35,044 nt of DNA, from NCBI RefSeq assembly GCF_003265155.1, contig NZ_QKVO01000004.1, positions 1-35,044 on the forward strand. The letters run 5' to 3'. Positions 10,438 to 21,629 of this stretch are shown here, piece after piece. The notes under the pieces are model-generated. The model was not told the DNA's origin. It made no database searches and worked only from the letters and a program-made list of their open reading frames with translations. Position 1 is the stretch's first letter; every line of letters starts with the position of its first letter. The position numbers were made by a program, and so were the translations under genes. Source of the stretch: Mycoplasma wenyonii (GTDB lineage Bacteria; Bacillota_I; Bacilli_A; Mycoplasmatales; Mycoplasmoidaceae).

Positions 10438-11004
10438 ATGAGCTTTAATGATTCAGAGAAAGATAGGGCAAAGGTAGTTAGATTTGTAGCCGCTTTAATC
10501 TCTTGTTATGACAAAAAAACAGACTTTTTAAGACTATTGGATGAATCTAGCTCTTTACTTTCCTTTTTTAGGTCTTATGCAGAGTTTGGCACTTTCCTCT
10601 CTTCTCCTTTGTTCCCTCAAGAGCAAAAGGAGAAATTCTTAAAAGAGTTAATTAGATTATTTGCTTTTAAGCAAAGTTACTTATCTTCAACCCTATTACT
10701 ATTAGTTCAGTTTCACTTAATTAAATATCTCTCTACTTTTCTTGAGAGCTTAATTTTTAAATTAGAGATTCAATTAAATCAAAAGAGTGTCAAGGTCTTT
10801 AGTACTCAAAAATTAACTAAGACCAAGCAAAATAAGTTGGAAAAGGGCTTGAAACAGAAATTTGGAAAAGAGATCTCAATTGAGTATTTAATTTCTAGTG
10901 AGATGATTGCAGGAATAAAGGTAGAATACGATGATACTATACTTGAATGTTCTTTGTCTAAGAAACTAGCTGATATTAAAGAGAAGCTATCAGCATTGGC
11001 TTAA
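10438..11004 (+). CDS. atpH: ATP synthase F1 subunit delta (AtpH)
   Basis: Delta caps the F1 head and binds subunit b. The 188-residue protein starts at ATG 10438, five bases after atpF. The N-terminal helical domain carries the pattern of the OSCP/delta family (YAEFGTFLSSPLFPQEQKEKFL resembles the stretch ending N-P-x-I-x-x-x-x-K). The C-terminal domain ends in MIAGIKVEYDDTILECSLSKKLADIKEKL, close to the family signature G-G-x-x-I-x-x-x-D-x-x-x-D-x-S-x-x-x-x-L, although the second Gly is Ala-Gly here. Position between atpF and atpA agrees. The sequence is divergent, as is usual for this subunit. Confidence 0.88.
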   Translation: MSFNDSEKDRAKVVRFVAALISCYDKKTDFLRLLDESSSLLSFFRSYAEFGTFLSSPLFPQEQKEKFLKELIRLFAFKQSYLSSTLLLLVQFHLIKYLSTFLESLIFKLEIQLNQKSVKVFSTQKLTKTKQNKLEKGLKQKFGKEISIEYLISSEMIAGIKVEYDDTILECSLSKKLADIKEKLSALA

Positions 11005-11006
11005 AG

Positions 11007-12527
11007 ATGTCTTCACCTAGACTAGAAGAATTTGCAGAGTCGCTCAAGAGATTAATTCAAGATAAGGAGTTAACCCTTAGAGAAGAAGGAACAGGAAAAG
11101 TTCTCTCCAACCAAGATGGAATACTTTCTATCTCAGGACTTTCCAACTGTACTCTTTATGAGGTAGTTCTAATTGGTCCAGATAAGATTCAGGCTTTAGT
11201 TCTAACTCTTAGAGAAAGTAGTATTGGGGCAGTAGTTTTAGGTAGATATGACAAAGTTTCTGAGGGAATGAATGCAGTAAGAACTGAAAAGACTTTTTCT
11301 GCCCCCAACGGAGATCAATTACTAGGAAGAATAATAGACGTATTTGGAAATGCAATAGATGGTTTGGGAGAGATCAAGAATGAGAAGTGATCTCAGGTGG
11401 AGGCCCCAGCACCAGAAGTAATGGAAAGGAGTTCTGTATGTGAACCTCTTTATACAGGAATCTTGGCTATTGATGCCATGATTCCTATTGGTAAAGGCCA
11501 AAGAGAGCTAATTATTGGGGACAGACACACAGGAAAAACTACTCTTGCACTGGAAGCCATTGTTAACCAAAAAGGAAGAAATGTTAATTGTGTTTATGTC
11601 TCTGTAGGTCAAAAGAACTCTACTTTATTCCAACTATCTAAGGAACTAGAGAAAATCGGTTCCTTGAGTTATACCTGTTTTGTTGTAGCTAGCGCCTCAG
11701 ACTCACCAGCCTTGCAATTCCTATCTCCCTTTGTTGGAGTTACTATTGCAGAACATTGAATGTGAGAGGGTAAGGATGTGTTAATTATCTATGATGACTT
11801 AACACAACACGCAATTGCTTATAGAACACTTTCACTTCTTTTGAACTTCCCTCCAGGTAGAGAGGCTTTTCCTGGAGATATTTTCTATCTTCACAGCCGA
11901 TTGTTGGAAAGAGCGGGAAAGCTTTCAAAAGAAAATGGAGGAGGTTCAATTACAGCCTTACCAATTATTCAAACTCAATCAGATGACATTGCAGCCTATA
12001 TTCCTAGCAATGTAATTTCTATTACTGACGGACAATTATTCTTGAAAACCAATCTCTTTAATTCAGGCCAGAGACCAGCAATTGACTTAACTAATTCAGT
12101 CTCTCGGGTTGGAGGATCTGCTCAAGAAACAGCTATTAAGAGTATGACTAGTTCCTTGAAACTCTTCGTTTCTCAATACTATGAATTAATTGAGTTCTCT
12201 AAATTTTCCTCAGACCTTAATGAAGAATCTAAGAGAATATTTGCAATAGGTGAAAGAATACTTCCTATCCTGAAACAAGCTCCTCTAAAGCCTTTAGGCC
12301 CTAAAGATGAGTTAATGCTACTTCACCTAATCTCAACTAAGTTAATACTTGAGATTGAGAAAAAAGAATGAGTCTCTGAAGTTTGTGAAAAAGTTTTGAA
12401 TGCTTGAAGAGCACATGAGCTTTATGATAGCCTTTCACTGGCTGAAAAAGCTAGTGATAGTCTAAAGACAACTATGACTAGCTTGTTTGAGGATGAGTAC
12501 AAGCAGTTCTTATTTACTCAAAGCTAG
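11007..12527 (+). CDS. atpA: ATP synthase F1 subunit alpha (AtpA)
   Basis: Non-catalytic nucleotide-binding subunit of the F1 hexamer. The 506-residue protein (ATG 11007 to TAG 12525-12527) has a beta-barrel N-terminal domain. Its P-loop GDRHTGKT lies at residues 171-178 (family GDRQTGKT). [17 protein letters not shown] is the Walker B region, [19 protein letters not shown] follows, and the arginine-finger segment is [13 protein letters not shown] codons (about 11389, 11758, 11764, 12369) are Trp. It starts two bases after atpH. Family key residues look intact, so a working alpha subunit is expected. Confidence 0.97.
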
Positions 12528-12570
12528 TTATCAAGAATTATTTATAGACTGTTAATTGCTTAATTAACTA

Positions 12571-13443
12571 ATGTCAACAGCCACTCTTTTAATTGCCAAA
12601 AAGATTAAAGATATGCAATTCATATTGAAGGTAACAGAAGCCCTTAAATTAATCTCTTCAGCGAAGCTAAGAAACTATAAACAAATAGCTCAAAAGAGTC
12701 AAGACTACTGTAACTCTATTAAGTTTCTGTTTGAAAAGTTCTATTCGAGTTATGAACATGATTACCAACTAACTAACACTAAATTCTTTCTTGCTGAGCA
12801 GATTAACCCAAAATTAGTTCTCTTAGTAGTTATTGGAACTGATCTTGCACTTTGTGGTAGATTCAATAAACAACTAATAGATCACATAAGAAACAACTTT
12901 TCTTCTCATTTACACCTAGTAGTTTTTGGAAGAAAGCTAACAGCTTTACTTTCCAACACTCCACTTAAAGAAAAAATAATTAAGTCTTATGGTTCAGAAC
13001 TTCCTGCTAAAGAATTTTCTAAACAAATAGAAGAGATCTCTGCCTTCCTCTTAAAGGAGTATGTGAATAGAGGATGTCAATATTTACAGATACTTCACAA
13101 ATCCTTAAATAAACCCTTTAAGTTAAAGAAATTATTGCCTTTTACTGAAGATTACTTCGGCAGAGTCACCAGATCCATTAAATATGAGACACACGAATAT
13201 AAGGTAAATACTTCTGATTGTGTTATAGAGATGTTTCCTACCTTTTTTGAGAGAACCTTACAACTCTCTTTAATTGAATCTAAGATTGCTGAACACAATC
13301 TAAGAAGAGATGTAATGAGTAATGCTGTAAAGGCCGCAGAGGAAAAACTACAAGAGTATCAAATACTTTATAGAAAGATGAAACAATCTTCCATTACTCA
13401 AGAAATCTCTGAAATTACTGCAGCTATTAAGTGTAAGAATTAA
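12571..13443 (+). CDS. atpG: ATP synthase F1 subunit gamma (AtpG)
   Basis: Central rotor shaft of F1. The 290-residue protein starts at ATG 12571, 43 bases after atpA. The N-terminal helix (IAKKIKDMQFILKVTEALKLI) matches the family's I-K-x-R-I-x-S-x-x-x-T-x-K-I-T-x-A-M-x-M-V. The middle domain includes GTDLALCGRFNKQL (family S-D-x-G-L-C-G-x-x-N). The C-terminal helix ends in SLIESKIAEHNLRRDVMSNAVKAA and the conserved SSITQEISEI. The TAA stop (13441-13443) overlaps the stop of the converging gene on the other strand. Here the usual order atpA-atpG-atpD breaks. Confidence 0.95.
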   Translation: MSTATLLIAKKIKDMQFILKVTEALKLISSAKLRNYKQIAQKSQDYCNSIKFLFEKFYSSYEHDYQLTNTKFFLAEQINPKLVLLVVIGTDLALCGRFNKQLIDHIRNNFSSHLHLVVFGRKLTALLSNTPLKEKIIKSYGSELPAKEFSKQIEEISAFLLKEYVNRGCQYLQILHKSLNKPFKLKKLLPFTEDYFGRVTRSIKYETHEYKVNTSDCVIEMFPTFFERTLQLSLIESKIAEHNLRRDVMSNAVKAAEEKLQEYQILYRKMKQSSITQEISEITAAIKCKN

Positions 13444-14078
13444 AGTATCTCTCCGACTTCAATCCCTAGATTAGAATTTTCATCTCTTTCTGTGTTACTG
13501 TAAAACTCTGATTTTTCTTTACCAGTAGAGACCAATACTTTTTCTCAAAGAGAGTTAATTTGCTTTTCTTCAACTAACTTATCAAATCAATTTTTTTTGA
13601 GCAATTGAAAAACTTGTCTAATGATCTTAGAAACTTCTTTTTTTAAGTTTGGAGTGTATCTCATTTTCTGAGAGTTGAATTGATAATTATCGTTGTAAAG
13701 TAGATTTATCTCTTTTTCATTATTGAGAGTTAAAGCTAGATCTAGTTCAATATACTTGAGAGCTTTTTCTTCTATTAGGGGAGGGGTTGCAATTTTTAAT
13801 AGTAGGTTGTAATTATTGTCTGGAAGAAGAGTTAATAAAACATTAAATCAATGTTCTTTTCAAAAGAATCAGAAAGTTGGATATTTATTAGTTAAGGTTG
13901 AACATCTTTTTCTTTTTGGGAATCTACTTGTATCATATTGAGATTGCTCTAATTCTTTAATTTGTTGAGCTTTTAAGGGGGGAAGGAAGAAGACTCAAGA
14001 GTTTGTACTTTCGAATATACAATGATGACCTTCTATGGATTTATATAGCGAACCATCACATCTATAGGTGTGAATCAT
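13440..14078 (-). CDS. DUF402 family protein, probable nucleoside phosphatase
   Basis: This gene is hidden unless TGA is read as Trp; the minus frame is then open from about 14132 to stop TAA 13442-13440. ATG 14078 gives 212 residues; an upstream in-frame TTG at 14102 would add eight. The sequence follows the DUF402 (YgaC/Ntdp) pattern in order: IHTYRCDGSLYKS near the start, then EHWFNVLLTLLPDNNYNLLLKIATPP, EEKALKYIELDLALTL and the acidic LLYNDNYQF. Characterised relatives hydrolyse nucleoside tri- and diphosphates with divalent metal ions, so a nucleotide-sanitising role is likely, by homology only. The C-terminal 40 residues are extra. Its stop shares bases with the atpG stop, and it interrupts the ATP synthase genes in the opposite direction. 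Confidence 0.8.
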
Positions 14079-14149
14079 CAATAGTTCTGAAGAAGATGTC
14101 AAATAAAAATTAAGAAAGTTCCTTAAAAGACTTTAGTTCAGAAAAAGAT

Positions 14150-14690
14150 TTAAAAGATTGCTTTAGATGTGAAACCATCTTGTCATTCCAAGCCAGAATC
14201 TTCAGAAACTTTCATGTCACATTCTTTCCTATCATTTTCGCTCACACAGTTTTCTAGAGTTAACTTGATCTTGTCAAAACCTTTTTCTCAAGTTCACGAA
14301 TCCCCCTCTCCATCGTTATAAGTCCAGTTTTTAACTTTAAATACATTCTTATTGCAATTGAAAGTTGTGTCATCATAAGTGTCCCCCATCGCGCCAGTAA
14401 GTGTCCCTAGTCTAGTAGTTCCTGTTCCAAAAATTGTTAGACGATAAGTTGTTTCACCCCTCAATCTTTGTTCATTTAAGTTAATTTCTCTGTTTTGACT
14501 ACGATCAAATCTCTTTAAATAGAGTTCTTTATTCCCTCCAGAAACATTCTTATAGGCTAAAGAAAGTCTTTGTTAAAGACAAATCCTTTAATCTCATCTC
14601 CCATGCCTTTACTTTAAGTAAAGAAAGAGTTGCAGGCACTCCACAACCAAAACAAATAATACTTCTAGACAAGAGCTTAGGCAAAAACAT
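14150..14690 (-). pseudogene. Frameshifted orphan gene (exported type)
   Basis: On the minus strand ATG 14690 starts a peptide with a hydrophobic N-terminus (LLSRSIICFGCGVPATLSLL) that ends at a TAA near 14551. Shifting the frame by one base at about 14550-14565 opens a second frame. This one has no start of its own and reads AYKNVSGGNKELYLKRF onward to TAA 14152-14150, with three TGA-Trp codons (two in SWTWEKG). Together they make a signal-anchored protein of about 178 residues of the same orphan style as the other exported proteins here. A real inactivating indel, a sequencing error or ribosomal frameshifting could all explain it. I recognise no family. Confidence 0.55.
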
Positions 14691-14734
14691 AATTCTTAGT
14701 TAATAAATTTACTGAGCCTAAAAGTTAATTTATA

Positions 14735-14811
14735 TGGGGCGATTAATGGGATTCGAACCCATACATGCCTGGACCACAATCAGGTGTGTTGACCATTTCA
14801 CCATAACCGCC
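14735..14811 (-). tRNA. tRNA-His (anticodon GTG)
   Basis: The reverse complement folds as a cloverleaf with an eight-pair acceptor including the His-specific G-1:C73 pair, anticodon loop TTGTGGT (anticodon GTG), the T arm with GGTTCGAATCC, and an encoded CCA end. The gene is 77 bases. It lies upstream of the frameshifted orphan gene on the same strand and diverges from atpD. Confidence 0.95.
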
Positions 14812-14820
14812 AAATTCTAT

Positions 14821-14862
14821 TAAGGAGAAGTAAAATTTAGAATAACTGTTGATTTCTCCTTA
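14821..14862. promoter_or_regulatory. Inverted repeat between tRNA-His and atpD
   Basis: TAAGGAGAA (14821-14829) is repeated inverted as TTCTCCTTA (14854-14862); two further pairs, one of them G-U, extend the stem, and the loop is about 20 bases. It lies in the 192-base divergent spacer and is not followed by a T run, so it does not look like a plain terminator. It could be an operator or a transcript stem. The rest of the spacer is AT-rich and should hold the promoters of tRNA-His and atpD, but I cannot place them reliably. Confidence 0.45.
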
Positions 14863-14982
14863 TATCTATTCCAAAACCTCTGTGATAGGTCTAACTTAGA
14901 AGTTTAGATTATTGATTAAAGCCTTAGTTTATTGGTTATTTAAATTCAATTAATTCCTCTGTATCTTTTAAATAACTATTAA

Positions 14983-16434
<1,452 letters not shown>

Positions 16435-16437
16435 AGT

Positions 16438-17211
16438 TTGCTTCGTAAGTCTCAATTCGAAGGGTTAGCACAGAAAGTAATCAAGAATTATTACCGAGAA
16501 TTTGCAGGGAGCCTACAGAATAATTCTCATTCTCAAGCCCTTCTGTATGCACAAAAGATAGAAAGCTTAAGAGCTAACTTTCTTAACTATTTAGAAATCT
16601 CTTATACTCATTTAGCTTCAATTCAGCCTAACAGGTATTACTTAGAGAGAATCATTATTAATTTCTTGGATTCAAAAAGTAGAAAATGAGAACTATTTAC
16701 TAATTGTTCAGATTTCAAATTCAAAACTTGTTGTACTTATTCTCTAGAAGAGTTCTTAAAAAAAGACAAAATAGTAGGTGCTACATTGGTTTGTTTAGGC
16801 GATCAAACTGATCCGTCTTTAATTAGTGAAGTTGGCAAAAAACTGAGTTACTTTCAAGAAAGAAATCAAGCAGTCTATAGTTACCTAATTAGTAAAGAGT
16901 TGAACACTCTAAAAAAACAATCTTTGCAGCCCTTTTCATTTGTTTGCTATGACCCTTCAGTAGAATTAAATGATTTTGGTTCCGTTTTGTTTGGGTTCCA
17001 AAAAAACCTACAACTTAATCCTGTGTTTCTAGGGAGTGGCGGAGCAAGCTTTGACCATCAAACAAGCGAGATTAAATTGAAAAAGATACCTTACTTGCTA
17101 GAAATAGGAACTCAAAATTTAATTTCTTGGTTAGTTCTTGCTGAATATTTCGACAAATTATCACAAAAATCAAATATTCCTTTAGACTCTATTATTAGGG
17201 ATGTCAGCTAA
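16438..17211 (+). CDS. Unknown protein in the usual atpC slot
   Basis: TTG 16438 lies three bases after the atpD stop. The frame runs to TAA 17209-17211 with one TGA-Trp (16687), giving 257 residues. It is not an epsilon subunit: there is no beta-sandwich pattern, and a better epsilon candidate lies at 25274. The outline is a long N-terminal helical stretch (about 1-80), an alpha/beta middle (KIVGATLVCLGDQTDPSL and PFSFVCYDPSVEL), and a C-terminal helix (IPYLLEIGTQNLISWLVLAEYFDKL). That order loosely resembles subunit gamma, but I see no diagnostic residue. The end overlaps pyrH by 11 bases. I assign no function. Confidence 0.7.
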
Positions 17212-17905
17212 AACAAGATTACTTTTAAAACTTAGCGGAGGAGCCTTAGCCTCAAATACAAACCCTTTTTGTGAAACAAAACTTCAGAGCTTAGCCAAAC
17301 AACTAAAAGAGCTTTCACAACTTTACTCCTTAGGTATAGTTGTCGGGGGAGGAAATATTTGAAGGGGTAGAGAAGGAAGGTTAACTTTCCTAAAGTCCAA
17401 TGAGAGAGACTATGTTGGTATGGTATCGACAATTATTAATTGTTTTGTGCTTCAAAAAGCTTTAGAGGCTGAAGGATTGGCTGTTAAGTTATTCTCTGCT
17501 TTAGAAGTTGAGAGAATAACTGACAAATACACTCTCTCAGAAATTGAGTTATCTTTGAGAGCTGGAGAGATAGTCTTATTTGCTGGAGGGGTAGGAGAAC
17601 CTAGCTACAGTACTGATAGCGCAGCCATTATTAGAGCTATTGAGATTGGAGCAAAACAAGTATTAATTGGCAAAGAAGGAGTTAAGGGAATATATGACAA
17701 AGATCCAAATGTATTTAAGGATGCAGTCTTTCTTCCCAAAGTAAGCTATGATGAGATAATTTCTAAAGACTTAAAGGTACTAGATCAATCTTCTATTAAC
17801 TTAGCGAGAGACAATAAGTTAAGACTGTTGCTTTTTAATCAAGAAGCTGATAATAGTTTCATTAAAGCTTTAAAGGGAGAGATAGAATATTCAGAGGTAG
17901 TTTAG
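17201..17905 (+). CDS. pyrH: UMP kinase (PyrH)
   Basis: Makes UDP from UMP and ATP, a hexameric member of the amino-acid-kinase fold. The 234-residue protein starts at ATG 17201, inside the end of the previous gene. Motifs: LLLKLSGGAL near the N-terminus (family K-L-S-G-E-x-L), VVGGGNIWRGR, DYVGMVSTIINCFVLQKALE, LFAGGVGEPSYSTDSAAIIRA and GVKGIYDKDP. A TGA is the Trp of NIWRG, a conserved aromatic position. It is followed by frr, the conserved bacterial pair pyrH-frr. Confidence 0.95.
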
Positions 17906-17911
17906 GTAACT

Positions 17912-18469
17912 ATGGATTCTTCTAATTGAGCAGAACACTTAAAGCAAGATTTTTCCAAAATTCGATTAAGAATGTTAGAAAAACTAGAGGAGTTCAGTAT
18001 TCTAAGACTTAATCCAAAACACTTTTACAGTATAAAGGTTGAACAAGAATCAAGTCTTAGCCCCTTAGCTGAGTTAGCCTCCATTAATCTTGAGTCAGCT
18101 AGAATGCTTCACATCAAACCTTATGTAGTTAGTCAAAAGTCATTACATGAAATTGAAAAAGCTATTAAGAAGGCCAAGCCAAATGTCACTATAAATTCAA
18201 AGGACAATGAATTAATTTGTTCTATTCCTGAACCTACTGCCGAGATCAGAGAGGAAAAAATCAAAAGTAGTAAGCAAGTAGTAGAAGAAGCGAGAATAGC
18301 TCTTCGAACAAAAAGACAAGATCTACTTAAAAAATTCAAGAATTGATATCCTTCAGAAAATGAATTGCATTCAAATAAAAACTCATTAGAAAAAGAGATT
18401 TCTAGGTATCTTTCTGAGATTGAGTCAGAATGAACAAATAAAGAAAAAGAATTTAGACAACTAAAGTAA
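17912..18469 (+). CDS. frr: Ribosome recycling factor (RRF)
   Basis: Splits post-termination ribosomes together with EF-G. The 185-residue length is exactly typical. ATG 17912 starts six bases after pyrH. The first half contains domain II (LSPLAELASINLESARMLHIKPY, family P-L-x-x-x-A-x-I-x-V-x-x-x-R-x-L-x-I-x-P-x), and the second half is the helical domain I with EIREEKIKSSKQVVEEARIALRTKRQDL, matching the conserved R-x-x-x-R-x-x-x helix. TGA codons at three places are Trp. The usual order pyrH-frr-cdsA is kept, without uppS. Confidence 0.92.
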
Positions 18470-18487
18470 GGAAATGTAAGTTCTTAG

Positions 18488-19564
18488 GTGTTCTCTCTCT
18501 GATTTTCGAATCAGGAGAGAAAAGAAAGAACAAAACATTGTTTTTGACTATTTGCTTTTTTTATTGGTCTCTCCATTCTTTTAATCTGTTGGACTGCCCC
18601 TATACTAGCAGATGGAAAAGGCTCATTTCCTCTTTCTAAAGTTTTTTCTTTTCTCAAGTCTAAAGATGCCGGATCCAAAACTTTTAAGTATTTAGGGCTA
18701 TCAGTTCTAGTTTTTATCAGCTTTATTTTTGTCTATAAAAGTATTCTGGAAATATTTTCCTTAGTAACTCCTCCCACTCAATGACGTAGAGCCAAAAGAT
18801 ACCTATTTCTCTTTACAGCTTTAGCTTTAGCCCCATTACTTTGTTGTACTTTGGTAGTTGCTAAGGATGATAAAGAATGAAAAATATCTAATGCAACTCA
18901 ATATTTTTTCTTTCAGTTTTATTTCTTCATAGCTAACAGAATAGGTTGAAGATTTTTCATTAAGTTCTTATTGCCTGAAATTACTGGGGAGTCCTCTTTA
19001 GTAATTAAGAAAATAGGTGGAAAGTTAACAAGACAACATTATCTAGGCTGAACAGCTTTCTTTTTATTAGCTTTTTATCTACCAATATGGGCTTTACTGT
19101 TAGTGGTTGCTATTGCACTCTTCAATAACTCTTTTTCTTTCTTATTCGGGAGAAAGGTTGGCACAACTAGGTTGTCAGAATATAGCCCCACAAAGACCTT
19201 GGAGGGATCTATATTCGCTTCTTTTCTAGCTTGAATATGTTTTTCAGTATTAGCTATCTCATTTTTTAAGGCTAAGTGGTTTGGTCATGGAAATTTTGCT
19301 GGAAAAGAAATTCATTTTTTCATTTTTGCTGTTTTGCTCATAGGAGCCATTTCTTTTCTTACAAATTGAGGGGATTGTACCTTTAGTCTATGCAAAAGAG
19401 CTTTAGGTTACAAGAATTTTGGAAGGTTATTTGGAACCCAAGTTGGAGGTTTTTGAGATAGATTTGATAGTCTTGCCTTTCCATTATTTTTCACTTCTAT
19501 AGTTTTCTGAATAGTGTTAGCAATAATCAAGAAAGAGGTAGGATCTCCATTTAGCAGTAAATAA
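18488..19564 (+). CDS. cdsA: Phosphatidate cytidylyltransferase (CdsA)
   Basis: Integral membrane enzyme that makes CDP-diacylglycerol from phosphatidic acid and CTP. GTG 18488 follows an in-frame TAG and is the first usable start, giving 358 residues, somewhat longer than the usual 260-310. About eight hydrophobic segments are visible. Signature regions: FGRKVGTTRLSEYSPTKTLEGS (about 220-241), NWGDCTFSLCKRALGYKNFG (about 294-313, with the conserved GD) and GGFWDRFDSL (about 321-330, the family G-G-x-x-D-R-x-D-S). At least ten TGA-Trp codons explain why the frame looks broken under the standard code. It ends one base before the stop of the converging DUF2779 gene. Confidence 0.93.
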
Positions 19565-19565
19565 A

Positions 19566-21629
19566 TTAACTAAGTTTTCAGTTTATGTAATCCTTAATTA
19601 GTTCACTTAAAGCTAAGTAACTTCTACTTTTAAATCAACTAGTAAATTGAAGAAGACAGTTTTGATAGACAAGGCATTCTTCTTGTCTTTTATACTGTTG
19701 CTCTAATCACTTTACAGCCAGAACCATATTTTCTACATCTAGCTCACAATATTCTTTGAGTTGCTCTCGCAAGGAAAAAGTACTTTCTTTCGGAATCACT
19801 CAATTATTAGAAGTTAGGTGTTGGTTATCTAATTGATCTTCTGATAGATAAAAAAAGAAGTAAAGAAGTTGAGCTGTTCGCCCATCTTGAACTAACTCTA
19901 TCTCAGAATATTGTTTCTTAGAAACTAATTTAGTTAGTTTTTTTAGACTGTGAGCCCCTTCTAAAGGTCCTATTAGATTAAGTACAAGATTCTTTGAGAA
20001 TCTAAATCAATCACTTAGATCAATAGTTAATAGTCGAATTCATTCAGCGAGTCTAGAGAGTTTTTCTTCTTTCTCTTTGTATTTTTGAGATAACTTAGAT
20101 AATCACTCACACTCAAAAGTTTTGTTGAAAGAGATATAGACAATTTTTTGTTTTGCTAACTCAAAATTTCAGTTCAGTTGAAGTATGGGGTATGCAAGCT
20201 TAGTGATAATTAGTTGTTCAAATTCTTCTAGTTTCTCTTTGTCTTCCAGTATTAAGTTTTCTTTTAAATAGAGATTTTTACCTTGAAAAATTTGTAGAGA
20301 AAGCTGAGTTAGGGTTTCAGAATAGGATTCGAAGTCATAGTAGACTTTTCACTCAATTTCTAGCAATTCTTTCTGTAATTTCTGACAACCTTGAATTGAA
20401 AATATAGAGTGATTACGACTATCTAGATTTATCTCAAAAAATTTGGAGTAACAAAAAATTAGAAAGGAATCTCAGAAGGTTTTTTCTTCTGGGATTGGCG
20501 GCAAGGAACTAATGTCTATTGCCTTAATTAGTTCAAAGATTTTTTGAAAACCAACCAAAGATGAAGAGAGAATTTCAAAGTTAGGATATAAAAGTTGTAA
20601 GGCTTGTCTGTAGGCAGAAGCGCTTGATTCAAACAGCTTAAGTTGTGAATAAGTTTGATGATTTGATACTAGGGAATTTAGTGAGAGTAAATTAGTTCAA
20701 TTAATGTGTTTGTATCAATCAGAGAAAACCTCTAGATTTTCAGGAACTTCTTGAATTAGCTTACTTGCCAATTGTGTCAACATTTTCATTCGCTCAGGAA
20801 AGTGTTCTTTCAAAAGTGCGATAGCTTCGGAAATCTTTTCTGCATTTTTTTCAAATGATTCTGTGGTTTCAAAAGTTTTTTCTTCAAATTCAAAAGGAAG
20901 GTTTTTTGTCAAGCTTTGTACCTCTAGAAATCTTGAGATTTTTAGATAATCAGGAGAAGATTTTTTAGTTAATTTTTTTACTGAAGGAAGATAGTTAGAA
21001 AGATGTAACTCCCCACCGGCATCAAATCAAGCAATAAAAAACTCTTTAATTTCTATTTCTAGATATTTTTGGAAACTTAGAGAATAGAAGAGAAATTGAG
21101 GAAAGTAAGTTACATTAGGCTTGAAAGTATAGGAAAATACAAACAAGATGAAATTGTCATCAGAGACTAATAGGCCGCTAGGATTCAGAATAAAGTCAAC
21201 TCCATCTCCAGAGAAATTCTTAAGCTGAATTTTTGGTTCATAGATAAAAAAAGTGTTTATTTGGCTCGTTCTTTTGTGTTCCAGAAAAGCCTCTCAGTCT
21301 TCTTTAGTTCCCTGAAATAGATAAACCAATTGAGATTTTTCTTTTCAATTCCACAAATTAAGAAGTTCTGTGAGGAAGTCTTTATTGTGCGTAGAGCTCT
21401 CTGCTTTGTTCATAATTTTTTGAATAAGTAATTTTTTGTTTTCATATTCACTAAGAGAGAGGTTTAGTGCTTGATGTGTTTTTTCTTGGCTTGGTATCTC
21501 AGAAATTAATTCAGAAAGCTCTTGTTCGGAGAGAAAGGAAAGCTCAAAGGGAACTTCTAAAGACCTTTTAAAAACTTTGTAATTAAGACTAAATAATTGT
21601 TCTAAAGCCTTCTTTATGGGATAACTAAT
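19566..21629 (-). CDS. DUF2779 nuclease-like protein (Cas4-like plus exonuclease-like)
   Basis: A 687-residue minus-strand frame with many TGA-Trp codons. I take ATT 21629 as start because it overlaps the TAG of the upstream gene by three bases and no ATG, GTG or TTG is near. The pattern follows mycoplasma DUF2779 proteins. An N-terminal part resembles the Cas4/RecB-type fold (VDFILNPSG at about 145, FFIAWFDAGGEL). A C-terminal DnaQ-like part has YYDFES (about 433), YISFNKTFECEWLSKL, TIDLSDWFRF and YCELDVENMV (about 634), which could supply the Asp/Glu residues. Where Cas4-type enzymes have E-V-K the text reads VFSYTFK, so the first nuclease site looks lost. Substrate and role are unknown. 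It ends one base from the cdsA stop. Confidence 0.7.

Noticed and set aside
16438-17211. atpC by position after atpD
   Set aside because: No epsilon beta-sandwich pattern; a much better epsilon match is at 25274-25693.
19566-21629. CRISPR-linked Cas4
   Set aside because: No repeat-spacer array or other cas gene in the window; the whole-length pattern fits DUF2779 better.
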